Shown: in pieces, positions 43,793 to 56,631 of the stretch
How the letters are laid out: every line of letters begins with the position of its first letter
How positions within the stretch are numbered: the stretch's first letter is position 1
Source: Synchiropus splendidus
Lineage: Eukaryota > Chordata > Actinopteri > Syngnathiformes > Callionymidae
NCBI RefSeq assembly: GCF_027744825.2
Contig: NC_071334.1
Span: 34,937,937 to 35,001,936, forward strand
Direction: 5' to 3'
DNA length: 64,000 nt
Notes under the pieces: model-generated
Database searches by the model: none
What the model was told of the DNA's origin: nothing
What the model saw: the letters and a program-made list of their open reading frames with translations, nothing else
Position numbers and translations under genes: made by a program

Positions 43793-46700
43793 CTGCACCG
43801 CTTTATTTCTGTCGTCTAGTTCTAGTTGGAGAACCTGATTGAAACCTCCATGACGGTTTAGGGCAGCTTCATACAACCCACCCTCCTCCTGTCCCCTAGT
43901 GCCTTCATTCCTCGTCTTCCTCTCTCACAACCGTGAAAGTATTCTCCAGTGAACATTGGAACCACAATTAACTTACATGAATAAAAGAACCTTTTAAGGT
44001 ACAAGGGTGCCCATCTTTTACTGGGGAGGAACCTCTGGATTGGCAGGGCTGGGTGGTAAAAATATAAGGGTTAATAAAGACTTGTCAGGGTGCAGTGTGG
44101 AGTTGATCTATACCTGACCGGATCTTTACCGGTTCATGAGCGTTTACTCGACCAGTTCACATGTATTTGGGAAAAGGTGTGCGACTGTCAGATGGTCCTG
44201 TGTGAGGTTCATAGGTCATTCACAGGAGAGGGAAACTAAAGCTTGAGATTGGTTGGTTACAGGAGTCATGAAGACAAACGTGGGAGCTTTGCCACGGCTG
44301 ATCCGCTTCAATCCTAGTCAATGAGACAGTTTCATTCCCCTTGAAATCGTGCACCCAGTATCATGCTGCATTGCAATCCTCACGTGATCTGGAGAGAGAG
44401 CATCGTGGCGCCATGCTTCCGTGTTCATTGGAAGCCTGGGGTGAGTCTGTCCTGTTAAATTATGAGCAGAGCCGACAGACAAATCTCAGTTTCTCCTCTA
44501 AATGTCACCAGGTTCTTAGTGACTGCAAGAGCTAAATCGAGGCCAAAATGAGTTGTCTGAGAGGCTTAACCGTGCTGGAACAACTTTTTCCTCTGCATCC
44601 AGACAATGCAGTTGATGAGACTCGAGCATCGAGTCAGGATAAGCTTTAAAGCACATCCAACAGGGAGGTGCCTGGGGCAGACCCGGAACATGCTGGAGAG
44701 GAATGGGTCAAGGCTGAAGTCTAGGTATTGACTCAACTGCTTTCTATTGACCGCATCTCAGATGAGTAGATGAATGTGACTGGCTGGACCAAGTTTTGTG
44801 CTCAATTGAAGTCAATTCGGTCAGGAAGTCTTGGACAACATTGATGTTGCCTCCATATCATAAGAGTAAATCCAAGATAAAGGTAAAGCGTGTGCACTGT
44901 TTGTCCCCAATGTGACTATTTTTGTTGACATCAAAAAACATGTTCCTCTGATTTGGGATGCTAATGCCTCCCAGACTGCATCAGCCGTCATTACATCAGG
45001 TAACCACAAAAAAAGCTTTACATTAAACCAGCTGCTTTCCAGAATCATTAGATGTCCACATGGAGTTGGTCCAGAGCTTCGGTACCGCTGCAGAACACTG
45101 GAACCTGACTCAGACCTTTGGAAAGTTAGTCTTTATATTCATGACAGAAAATAGAAGGAACATTTTCAAGCATTTCCAAGTATTTCAGGCATAAAAGCTT
45201 CATGGATTAATATGTGGGTAAAAAATATTTGTAATATTATTCTCAAGAAATCAATAAGTGAAAAAATCATATTTACAGTACAGTCAAAATAGACAAAAAA
45301 TCAAACCTGGTATGTATGTAAGTATGTATATAAGTATAAATAAAAAGTATGAGTGTCTAGAAAAATATAGTAAGGAGATCTATCCACACAGCCCTTGCAT
45401 CCCTACCTTTCATTAAAGTTGATATGAACATCACTTTAAATATTTGGAAAAAAAAAGTCAAATGGCAGGATTTAACAGAGAAATATGAGACATGCCAACA
45501 AACCTGCACTAAAGCACACCACGTCTCTAATGTGGATATATGGAGGGAGTTCAAATGGAGAGTCAACTCAAGATTTTTCCGGACACCCGAGACAGCATGC
45601 TAGACGAAAGGTGGGGCACACGTCAGCAACCACACCACCATAACCTGTGAACAAGTGCATCACAACCAAGTGGGTGACACCTGAACCACCAACCTGTAAG
45701 ATGTTCTCCATTGCCTTCACACTCAGGCTTCTAAAAGATATCTTCATTGAAAGGCAGCTGTTGTTAACAGGCCAACTAAGGTAGTCCACATGCACATACT
45801 TTTGATGTCATTCTGTCATGACAGCATATGCATCTGTCAAACTCCCACTGTCTTTGTGTGATGTTGACTTTCTCACTTCTTTACTGCAATTCTTGCCACA
45901 CATTTTAGCACCACATGACTGCGGTTGTTTTTTGTTTATATTTCTCTGACAATTGTTAGAATTTTCTGAACTCATTTGAAAAATCTCACGAGGTAAGTCA
46001 AGAAAACAAAAATGAGTCATTCAAATTGAACGAATATCTTTGAGCCATAAAAATAATTTATGAGGCTCAGAATGGTTCAAGTCAATATTTCCTGTGGCCG
46101 CAGATCATGAGGTGGTCTGTTCTTCACTGGGCTTCGCATTTATGGACATCGCATCAATAATAAGTGACATGACTTTATCGTAATAGAGGATTTGATATCA
46201 AACCTCAGGAGTCCGCCGTTGCCTGTGGCTCAACCATGAAATGTCAAAGAAAGACAGAAACTCTTGACGATCTGCAGGTCGACTCTCCACTGCTGTTTTC
46301 CAGATCTGCAGCCGGAGAAACAGGATTATGTGCGAGGCTGTAAAAGCCCTTCAGCAATGGGAAAGACATGAGCGGGAAGAGTTCTGGCCTCACATCTGTG
46401 AGAGGAACGGGGGAGTGGGAGCTGGTTTGTGTCCACGCATTGCCAAGCTGCTTTTCATCTTCTTCATGTGGCTTTCAATCAATACCAGTAAGAACCCAAA
46501 CAGCAATGGCTTCTCCATGGTCGGTGTGGGAGACGATGTGGAGCCTCTTAGGGCTCGAATGGAAAACGTCCTGCGGCAGCATGCTCAGATGCTTGCATTA
46601 TTATTCATCGACTAAATTATTACCTGTGGTTGGAGTGAGTCAAGAGGGGTCTGGGTGGTCTGCGATTGGTCTTCTGGCTCAGTCGGCATTGTTCGGACTC

Positions 46701-46817
46701 TTGTCAAACTGCACCTGGGGCGGGGCCTCGATGACACCTAACAACAAGGCATTCAACCTTCCATTCCATTTGACCCACCCACTGCTCCATAGTTTATCCT
46801 ATCTGTCGCACCCCTAA

Positions 46818-47543
46818 GGCTGTGTCCCATTTCTCACCAACACTAGCACTTAACCCTAACACTTGGTTTTGAGTGCCCTCCACCATGAAGTGCCCTCCGA
46901 CAACGGAGTGAAGGAATTGGGACAACACTTCAAGACGTTAGGCTTTAAAGAGAACGTGTCATTGGCTGCCGTGCTGTGTTTTGTTTCTTGAGTATAGAGT
47001 GTCCGAGACGATTTGGAAATGCCAGCTCCAACGTTTTTGCAACCTCGTGCCTCAGCGCTGATAATCCCACCTGGGTTGGTGAACCGACGGAGAAGAAATG
47101 GCTTCAGCTTTGCCGCGAGATTGCAGTGATAGATCTGTTAGAGGTATGAGGATGCTAACATTAGCCTGGATGCTTGCCGATTGTTTTTTGTTAAGAAGAA
47201 AAAAAACACACTGTCGTGCATACTTGTTGTATTGTTCATGTTGTGGGACACGGTAGACCATTGGGGTCATTGACGTGTGATACAAGAGAAAGTAAACAAA
47301 CGAAAGCGTAGTCCTCGTGACTAAAATGTCCCTGTTGTCCTGTCCAACATCGTTTTTAAATAAAGTACTTTGGTATCCTGGAAATCTATCCACACTTCAT
47401 ATTCCCACTTGGTTTCAAGTCAGCTCCGGAGCTCCCTCAGTTTGAAGGGATTATTTCAAGTGGTGAACGGCGACTGCCCTCACTCTGGGACACACTACAC
47501 TTTCATGCAAAACAAGTGTTAGGGTGAGAAATGAGACACAGCC
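46818..47543. mobile_element. Full-length nonautonomous inverted-repeat element (GGCTGTGTC ends)
   Basis: Left end GGCTGTGTCCCATTTCTCAC and right end GTGAGAAATGAGACACAGCC pair at 19 of 20 positions, and further inside CCCTAACACTTG/CAAGTGTTAGGG extends the pairing. It is 726 bp with no transposase frame. The truncated relative at 5169-5395 shows it is dispersed. Target duplication is unclear (TAA on the left, AAA on the right), so the superfamily is left open. Confidence 0.8.
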
Positions 47544-48019
47544 AAAATGCAAGCGGGACCAGTGAGGGAGCAAAATAAGAAAGATGTCACATAACGCAAC
47601 ACAGGGCACAGAGAGGGCTCTCAGTGGCACCAACTAAAAAGGCATAATCCATAAGAATAACCCTTCCCTCCCATTTTAACAGGTGCATTGCACCCCAAGA
47701 GTACAGTGGGTGGTGCTCACTGCTCCACCAGGTTACCTATGTGGTGGAAGAGGTAGACACATTGGTGTCTAACCTAGTCATCGGCCCCTGTGTGCAAAAC
47801 CACGGTTATTACTGAAAAGGAACTTAACAGAAAAACAACAACAGAACGTCAACAAATACAATTCTCACGAACAGAGACCTGACCTGTCTCCAGGAGGCAG
47901 CAGGGGAGAGAGAGGGGGCTATGTTGGACCAGACTTTATAACAGAGGGATCTCATCTTGTCCTCTCTAGTCACAACCATTGAATTATAGTCTCTTCATTT
48001 GGTAATTCTGCCTCCTCGC

Positions 48020-48425
48020 CAGAGGTGGGCAATTCATCTGGGCCAGGACCCAAGTTATATATTGTGACATTTGAGAGGGCCCGTCAAACCCCAAGAAAGA
48101 AGGGCAAGAGAAAATTGAAAACAAAAATCAAGTGATGACATCATGTGAGATTATGAAATCGCACTTTAAAAATGCACAGACAATGTTGGTTTGTTGTGTT
48201 TTATTTCATTGAAACCACATTCCATTGAAAGATTCTCGATGTGTACATACATTTCAAAATGTACTTTCAATTCAGTTTAAGGGACAAGAAATACTCCTCA
48301 AATAGCCAAAGGAAAGGAGAACAATTGAGAAAAATAATCAAATGAAATGTCAGTTTTATGGTTTTACTCTGACTCCAGGAGGGCCACATAAATAGAGTCA
48401 AAGGGCCGCATTTGGCCCAGGTCTG
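48020..48425. mobile_element. hAT-like MITE, second type copy
   Basis: Left end CAGAGGTGGGCAATTCATCT and right end TTGGCCCAGGTCTG form an imperfect inverted repeat, with GGGCC/GGCCGC blocks just inside as in the element at 21536-21817. Noncoding interior. Flanking 8-mers are not convincingly alike. Confidence 0.65.
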
Positions 48426-51284
48426 CTCTAACACCTGTATTGTGGCAGTGCCCGATAAATCTTCCCTTTCTCTCTTTCGTCTGAGTCCAAATACAGCAAC
48501 TTCCTGTGTAATTGGACCACCATGTGTGAGACACATGAGCGAGCACTGGTCAACGTACAGTGAGCTGCAAAATGGCATGCTAATCACCGAGCAAAATCAT
48601 GACGCACAATCTTTGTGGGGAAGTTACAGGCTAAATATGGAAGTCACTTAAATGGAATATAATGACAGATCAAGATTCAGTTAGCGGAATTGGCCTCGGG
48701 CATAAGACAGCCGAGAAAAGTCTTCTTGAAAATGAAATCTCTGTCCTGAACAATGTCTGTCAAGAGGGAATCTGACTCAACAAACCCACCTTGAGAGTAT
48801 CTAAATAAATCCTACGCTTAAAAAAAAAAAACAACACGTGTGTTTGTAGCACTTTCACCTTGGCGGCTTTATGATTTCAGTGATTCATATTTGCCTTCCA
48901 TTCCAACTCTGGCCGCACATGACTGACCACCCACCAAGCATTAGCTGTATATGATGAAGGATGGGGCCAAGAACATCAGCATGGGACTCAAGTAACGGTG
49001 AAACGGTCATTTGAACGGTAAACCCGTGCGAGCGGTAGGTGATTAGGGAGCCGGGCGAGGCCAATATGGTCTGTCAGCCATTCCACGACTAAACGGGAAC
49101 GGAACCGCTTTCAATCGTCCGCTGATTGAAGAATGCGCAAAGTGCTAACACATTTTTCACGCCGCAGCAGAGAGGTTACACTGAAGCACAAACGATTAGT
49201 CATTTGTAAAGTGTAATGATGCGGGCGGAGCGCGGAGAAAGTTGCTTTCCTTTGAAGTGCCATCCTCGCCCTCCTTTGGTCATCGGCTTTTATTGGCTGA
49301 GACACCATGGCCAACGTTTGAAACAAAGCACCTCGCTGTCCCGAGCCGTGACTGCTGGAGAAAGCCTCGGGGATCCTGCGCTTCAAAGGGACCTTAATCC
49401 ACTCCAGCGCGGAAATCTGATGAACTCCACCATGCATGGTTACAATTTTAATAATCATATCCTTCTATAGGCAACGTAGAGTTGATAGACGACAAGGAGG
49501 CCGGTGTCAGGGGGAATCATACGACTTGATCCACTCCCCGCCAGACATCTCTCCCTTCAGATTCTCCTTCCAAGATCTTCATTATTTTAAACACACCGAA
49601 TAACAACTTGAACTATGAATGAATACAAAGGAGAAGGTGCCAGCCCAGACTCTCTCCAGTCTTCAACCAACTCCTAAATAGTTTGGTTTGGCTTGGGCTG
49701 CCTGTTTTCTTGTAACATATTTGTTGCATTAGCAGAAATGCTTTCTTGCAACAATATTATTCTTTGACCACAGACACTGAAGTCTTCAAATGATGGTGGA
49801 GGAAGTGGAAGTTTTTCCATTATAATTCCAACATGTTACTTCATGCGAGGTTTGGTCTTTTCTCTGTTCCTCTTTTGCTTTCATGATTTCTACAACCATG
49901 GATATCGCACAGAGAGGCAGTCTGGTCTGCACTGTGCTCATGAGTCAGAACTGAGCTACTGTCAAATCATCAACCTGGCCTTTGACTGGTCAAGTGTCCA
50001 AGTGACTGCATTTCTAGACACCTCATGCATGTCATGCATCTGGGGGTCTTGTTCACGAGTGACTGAAGGATGGTGCGAGAGAGGGAGATGCAGCTCATTG
50101 CAGCATCTTGCTTCATGAGGACTCTGCATCAGTCTTTCATGATAACATAATTGTTGAGTCGACCCAAACATTTTTAAAGCCATGTAACATGTTGTCTGGG
50201 TAACCCACCCTCACTCCCTTGGCGCAATACATTGATGTTGGGAAAGTGGACTTCTGCGTACAATAGGCAGCCTTCAGCATCAAATGTTATACGTGAATTC
50301 ACTGAATTCACCTAAGGTTCAGATTTCCAGCTCCAGTCTCATGGATGTGCTAAGGTATTCTGGAGAACAAGGCACTCTGAGTCTCGTGGGTCTTTTTCCA
50401 AGAACCCATAGAGGCGGAAAAGATAATATCTCAATTTAATATGAGTCCCTGTCTCACAAAGTGAGAGTGTGACTGTGTCCATGATTATTTTAGGAAGAGC
50501 GAGAGTGGGTTGGGAGCCAAATGAAAGCAAGGCAAGGAGGGTGCATCCAAAGGCGCCTCATGATTCCCTGTACAATCTGCTTCTACTGCTGGCTTTTGAA
50601 AGACTGCGAACAGATTGGGACACACAAACTTGTATTAAATCCTGATTTGTTGTACACACTGTGCTGAAACTCCTGGGAGACCTGACCTGCGTTACCGGAC
50701 AGTTACAAAACTTCTCTAAGTGAATCGCTGGATTGCTTCCAGAAACATGTCCACTTATTGAACAGCTTTAAAGTCTATTTCTCAGGAGCGCTGACCGATT
50801 TGGGAGCTGTCTTGCTACTCCTCAATTTTGCCATTGAGGAGGATCTTTTGGAAACCAAGCTGAGGCTGGGGCTCCAGAGAGTCCACGGAAGGTTCCACCA
50901 GGCATAAAACCAACGCCAGGAAAGTCAACTTTCCTCTCCGAAGACTCCCTCAATACAATAGCAAGCTAAAAGAACACTAAAGGTCTTGAAAACCTGTCCA
51001 AATTCTGAAAGTGAGATTCAATCACCATCAGTAAATCAGAATGCAATGAATGGGATGAATAATATCACTCAACTGTGCTGTAGGCATGATTCTTCAACGT
51101 GAGAGGCCATCGCTCTGCAGGTTAAACACTGTGAGTCATTAGTCGGCCCATTTGAATCGAAAATAATCACCTCTAGTGTGTTAACAGATGACCCATTGTA
51201 CCATGAGAGGATTACCACCAAACCTCCAAATACAGAGCCATAGACACCGTTCACTCATACTCAACCATGGAGTCACTGCCAGAG

Positions 51285-51423
<139 letters not shown>

Positions 51424-51758
51424 ATTTGTGATCAATTAATCTCAATTAATGGCAGTTTAATGGTATCACAATATTTGGTGGCTATATTCAACTTTTTATA
51501 TCACTAAAGCCCTTTTAAGGTCTTGAAAATATTTGTATAAGAATGTCAATTTTATAACAATTTCAAGTCCATTCAGAGTAATGGAAAACCTGGCCATTGT
51601 GTAGTGAAAAACATCCCTGAACAAGAGCAAACAGATGCTTTTGTTTGCTTTTGTTCAGGGATTCCTCCATGTTTGTTGTTGTTGTTATCGTCCTAGCTGC
51701 GACGTGTCTTGTGCATCAGTGTGATCAGTAAATAAATTTTTTTTTTGTTGTAACCCGT

Positions 51759-51936
<178 letters not shown>

Positions 51937-52596
51937 CTGTGATGAGTATATATATATAGTGCTGTGATGAGTGAAGTCCTTGCTGCACTAAGGGCATCGT
52001 ACAGAACTTTTAATTTTTTTTTTTTTTTTAAACTCACATTTTCCATCTCTGTTATTTGCATGGATTGACATTGATTAATATTGGTCTTAGTCTCAGCGAT
52101 AGTTAAGTTATATTTTATAAAAAATATTGTTTTTGTTTGTTTGCTTGCTGTTTGTTTTAACACTAAGTGATCCTAAACTAGGATTTCAAATGTACTTTTT
52201 TCAATGACAAAAACGAATAAACGTCATTTTCTGTCAGTGTCTGAAGTCCAAATGAAACACTGATCGAAGTCACCAGAGAAGACAGTCAGACCTTCTGAAT
52301 GAGGAACCGGGCACAAGAAAGATAAAAGAATGTTGCAAGACGATACGGAGGAAATCTACCAAAATCCATATGCATCATTCCAGGCGCACTGGCGCGTCAC
52401 CAATGGAAAATGGAAAGAAGAATAAGGGCTGACGAATCAGAATCATTCAAATACAGGGCAAAGAAGTGTAACGCCACGGTCAACAAGAACGATTCAGCCT
52501 GCTTTATCTGACGCTCTCCTCTTCATGGAGATAGGACTAAACCCGACAACTTGTCTGGGAAAACAGCGCTCTCTCTCTCGGATATGTTCATCTACT

Positions 52597-52612
52597 GAGC
52601 GCTAGATGGCGT
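52597..52612 (+). promoter_or_regulatory. CTCF-like motif upstream of ROR1
   Basis: GAGCGCTAGATGGCGT matches the CTAGATGGCG form of the CTCF core on the + strand, about 255 bases before the ROR1 start codon. It points opposite to the sites at 18000 and 26604. Binding is inferred. Confidence 0.35.
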
Positions 52613-52779
52613 TGCTGAGCTAGTCAGTACCGTGTGGCCGTTGAGGTTTTAGGACTTGCCGTGAAGTTTGAAGATTCAGATCAGTGTCGGACGGAGAGGC
52701 TGGAAGGGAGCAGGACTGGAGGGAAGGCGCGTGAGGAAGCGATTTCACTCATTCACAGCCGCCTTTTTACTTTTGGTCA

Positions 52780-52833
52780 ATGAACACTCGGAGTCTGAAT
52801 GTCCGAACTTCCCTGACAGAGCTTTACCTCTGA
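52780..52833 (+). CDS. Short upstream ORF (17 codons plus stop) in putative ROR1 5' UTR
   Basis: ATG at 52780 opens a 17-codon frame ending with TGA at 52831-52833, 32 bases before the ROR1 start. Its context has T at -3, so it is weak and leaky scanning would be expected. Relevant only if transcription starts upstream of 52780. Confidence 0.4.
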   Translation: MNTRSLNVRTSLTELYL

Positions 52834-52865
52834 GATAGTGGAACTTTTGGAACAGAGCCGGAGGA

Positions 52866-52935
52866 ATGTATCGAACAGCGAACTGTCTTTGGGTCGTCCT
52901 GGTTCTGCCGTGCCTGCTGGACCTGAGCGCGTCTG
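52866..52935 (+). CDS. ror1: Probable ROR1 first coding exon (signal peptide), 3' partial
   Basis: ROR1 is a single-pass receptor tyrosine-kinase-like receptor for Wnt5a. This exon starts with ATG in a good context (G at -3) and encodes 23 residues, MYRTANCLWVVLVLPCLLDL then SAS, plus one base, ending at a consensus GTGAGT donor. The short N-terminal region, hydrophobic core and small-residue end form a classic signal peptide. Human ROR1 exon 1 likewise encodes little more than the signal peptide and is followed by a very long intron. The assignment rests on position after PGM1 in the conserved gene order, strand, signal peptide and donor, because signal peptides carry little family identity. 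No later ROR1 exon (immunoglobulin, frizzled, kringle or kinase) was found in the window. Confidence 0.65.
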
Positions 52936-53365
52936 GTGAGTCTCCGCAAAACCTCACATCTCCTTCGGCTGTCACCTCCAGAGTCTGCTTTCTTTGAGTT
53001 TATCTGAGCATCCTCTGGCGCCTCAACATCTCTGGTGGAGTTTTACTAGCTGATCCAGCACGACTGCGTGTCTGCGCTCGTGTCGGTGATTCTGCTGCTT
53101 CATCTTTTGTGGCTTCTCAATGAGAGATCAGCTGGAGAGCTTCCCACCTCCTTCGGTGAGAGGATGACCGGCTGGGAGACGCCTTCACCTCATAGCTGTC
53201 AGTGAAATCATGAACAGCGAGAAGACAAAAATCCTAAGCATCGTTAGGAGGGAGTTTTCACCTGTAACTCTAGTCCCTAAAATGAATTTCCACAGTTTGA
53301 AAACCAAGTACTTTTATTCCTAATATTTTTCTGTATCACGAACGGGAAATATTAGTACTGTAATA

Positions 53366-53881
53366 CACTGCCTGGCTAAAAAAAAAAAAAAAGTCGCCCC
53401 TGGATCCTGGATCTGGGGTTGCTGCAGTTGGTCAGGTCTAGGTTCAGCAACATGATGTGCTCAAAGAATGAGGTCAGCTGACTACCTGAATATACTGAAT
53501 GACCAGGTTATTCCATCAATGGATGTTTTCTTCCCTGATGGCACGGACATATTCCAAGATGACAATGCCAGGATTCATCGGGCTCAAATTGTGAAAGACG
53601 TCATTTTCAACATGGACTGGCCACCACAGAGTCCAGACCTTAACCCCATTGAGAATCTTTGGGGTGTGCTGGAGAAGGCTTTGTGCAGTGGTCAGACTCT
53701 ACCATCATCAATGCAAGATCTTGGTGAAAAGTTAATGCAACACTGGATGGAAATAAATCCTGTGACAATGCAGAAGCTTATCGAAACAATGTCATAGCAT
53801 GGTCCAAGGCGGTCCAACGAAATATTAGAGTGTATGACCCTTTTCTTTGGCGGCAACTTTTTTTTTTTTGGCCAGGCAGTG
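53366..53881 (+). mobile_element. Tc1/mariner-like transposon, internally deleted
   Basis: Ends CACTGCCTGGCTAAAA...GTCGCC and GGCGGCAAC...GGCCAGGCAGTG form inverted repeats of about 32 bases, flanked by TA on both sides (53364-53365 and 53882-53883). The interior keeps the C-terminal part of a Tc1-type transposase on the + strand (53468-53797), including [31 protein letters not shown] and a tail. The N-terminal DNA-binding domain and the first catalytic Asp are missing. The second Asp and the Glu remain, but only 29 residues separate them instead of the usual 34, so the product cannot be an active transposase. Confidence 0.9.
53468..53797 (+). pseudogene. Tc1-like transposase C-terminal fragment
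   Basis: A 109-residue open frame within the deleted transposon. It retains the FQDDNA and [11 protein letters not shown] signatures of the DDE domain's second half. Its nominal ATG is only a frame artefact, since the natural protein starts far upstream in complete family members. A short in-frame loss before MDWPPQSP removes about five residues. Confidence 0.85.
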
Positions 53882-55982
53882 TATAAGTAATGTATGTTTT
53901 TATATTTGTCATTTTCGACACAGAGGGTTCAATAAAATTCGAATAAAGGTGGACAGAACTTGTTTGGAATGCTTCAGATCTTAGAAGATCGGACAAGCTG
54001 GCCCATCTTGATGGACGCCTCCTACAGCAGAGCGGATTGAATAAACACATGTTTTCTGATTGTATCGTAACCATTAATTTGCCTGAGGAAATGCAGCACA
54101 ACTTCTACTGCTGCTGTTTTTTTGTTGTTTTTTTTAGTAATGCCGTGCCGCTGAACTGGTTCTCTGTGTGCACGTGTGTAAAACTGTAAATATATGGTCC
54201 GTTTAACAGTAATGGACAGAGTTTGAGTGGCTGCGTCTCCCACGCCGGTCCCCCCTGCTCGCAGAAGTTTGTCTTCAGATTGTCTCTGGCCTCCTCTAAA
54301 ACCTTATTTACGGCGGTATTGTAATAGTCCAGTGTTTTTGCTTTGATGATGTGAAGTTGTGTGTGTGTGTTATCATGAGAGAGAAGACAAATCAACAGTA
54401 GAATTTACGGTCGAAGCACTTATTACGGCCGTTTAAGATTTGTCTGGGAAACCGTCCAATTACTGGGAGCTTAAAGAGGACGCTCACATGGAGGAAAGTC
54501 CCTTTGTGGACTATTTTTGCTGTAACTCAAATAAAATATTGAAAAATGGAAAACTAGTTCTGCAGTGAGCTCATATCTGGGAGTTAAGTCACGTTAATAA
54601 ATCTAGTTTTACTGTCCATCAATGTCCAGTAAAATCACCCCAGATAATGTTACTGCCCAGATCTTTGCACTCTGACACAGAAAACTGTTTAGATGGAAGC
54701 ATCCTATATATTTCCATCATTTGTGCGTCATATTTATTTTTGTATAATGATTCCGTTTAATTTTGTACACTTTTTTGTCTCTTTTAAATCATTATTTAGA
54801 AATGTGTATATTTAAGTTGGGTGGTTAACTTTCATTTTCTGACTGAAAATGGATATTTGTTGCTGACAGTGTGACATTTGTTGAGGACTCTTATACATAC
54901 CATCTTGCCATATAAAGCGTTCTTCAAGATGTGGGTCAGGGAGAAGCTTTGATGTAGTATGGGCGAAGTGTTGTGTAGTCTGCCGGAGGAAATGATTGCA
55001 TTTTTCTCTGGAACACTTCTGAATTTAAAAGTGAGTCAAACCACAATTCCTTTCACTGTCCTCCCTCTGGAAGACTCATTGTAGTATCATCAAGGCACAG
55101 CTGTGTTGTCAGCACAAACTTGACCTTGTCTTGACCTCATATTCACCTGCGTTGGATCTGTTTCTGGACGTATTTATAAGTCGCCAAAATAGTGGGAGTG
55201 TAATCACGGAGTAGAGTGTAAAGAGAACTGCTGTGAAGTGGCAATGGTTTGGTGGTGCTGTGGCCATCACAGAGCACAGATAAGTGAGCATCTGTAGGTG
55301 GGTTTTTCACATCTCTTCAGGACAACGGTTGAGAAATCTTGAATGCGGACAATGTTTATGTTTATGTTTTAGTGTGCGGTTTGCTATACTGAGAATAAAA
55401 ACTGATCAGCCAACCAAGACGCGCCATACTTGCTGACTCCACAGAAAAACCTGCTTCAGAAGGGGCCTCTGAATTTTGCCCCAGCAGTGTTTGTAGCTAA
55501 AACACGTTCCACGATCACCTCGGCGATCACAAACATCTTAAAGTGACAGCAGCCCAGTTAGCAACACAATTAAGTTTAATGACCCCGCCATTAACACTTG
55601 CACAAATTTACAGCGGTTTGCTACCAACAACTGCAGTGGTGCCAGTAAAAGGTCACGAAGTAAACGTTTCAGTGTTTACAATCTTTCGCTAGAAATCACA
55701 TCAGGGCAGGAAATTGGATAATGAGTCTACACACGTTGTGTTCCTGCTCTGTTTACACGAGCCGCTCTGAGTACTCAGTCATCTTCACTTTAAAGTGATG
55801 AGTTTTCTCCTTGTTATTTTCACTTTACAAAACTTTTTTTTGTCATTTTAGCAATTACAGCATGCTAATGGAGCAATATTATAGACATATATTTATCTTA
55901 TATAGAAGTAAAAACTGCAACAATAAGATGAGGAAAATACATTAAAAAAAAAATTAAATATGACATTAACCACGATATTATA

Positions 55983-56631
55983 CAGTGGAACCTCGATTCT
56001 CGGCCACAATCCATTCCCGACGGCCGTTCGAGAAGCGATTTGTTCGAAATGTGAATCGATTTTTCCCATTACAATTAATGGAAAAAGAAATAATGTGTTC
56101 CAAGCCTTCCTTCCTTCCTGGCCGCTGCATGTGGGAGGGGTTGCCGAGTGAGTGACGTCTCTCCAGAAGTGAAGAGGTGCCCGGTGCGTGTCCAGTTCTG
56201 AATGTGCGCTTCTGTGCAGTTTGGCTGTGACAAAGTTATAAACCAAGTAACGCTCTGTCCCAGACTCACCTCATCCCTGTCCCAGCTCCAGCCCACAACA
56301 GTGAGCGCTCCAACCTTGGAGGTGTGAGCGAGCACCTCCCCTGTGACACTCTACCACGGTCCAGTGCGGAGACAGGAAAGGTTTTACACCTCAATATGAA
56401 GAAAAAACAGTCAGTAAATGTAGCTAACAGGACACGTTTGCATACAGAGGCTGCGTTATACACAAAGCGTGTCGTGGGTCAGCTGATCGGTCCGCGCATT
56501 TTCCGGCTTTTTTCGGGGGCGTTCGAGTTCTGGATTTTTGTTCGAAATTAGAAGCAAAAAAAATCTTGAAATTTTTGTTCGAACTCTGATTTGTTCAAAG
56601 TCCGGGACGTTCGAAAACCAAGGTACCACTG
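55983..56631. mobile_element. Tigger/pogo-like nonautonomous element
   Basis: Left end CAGTGGAACCTCGATTCTCG and right end, reverse-complemented, CAGTGGTACCTTGGTTTTCG. TA dinucleotides flank both ends (55981-55982 and 56632-56633). Inside both ends are TTCGAA-containing stretches typical of TcMar-Tigger-type elements in vertebrates. No transposase domain is seen in the 649-bp interior. Confidence 0.85.

Noticed and set aside
49843..50118. Open frame beginning with a signal-peptide-like hydrophobic run
   Set aside because: There is no domain after the run, no splice support and no homologue recognised.
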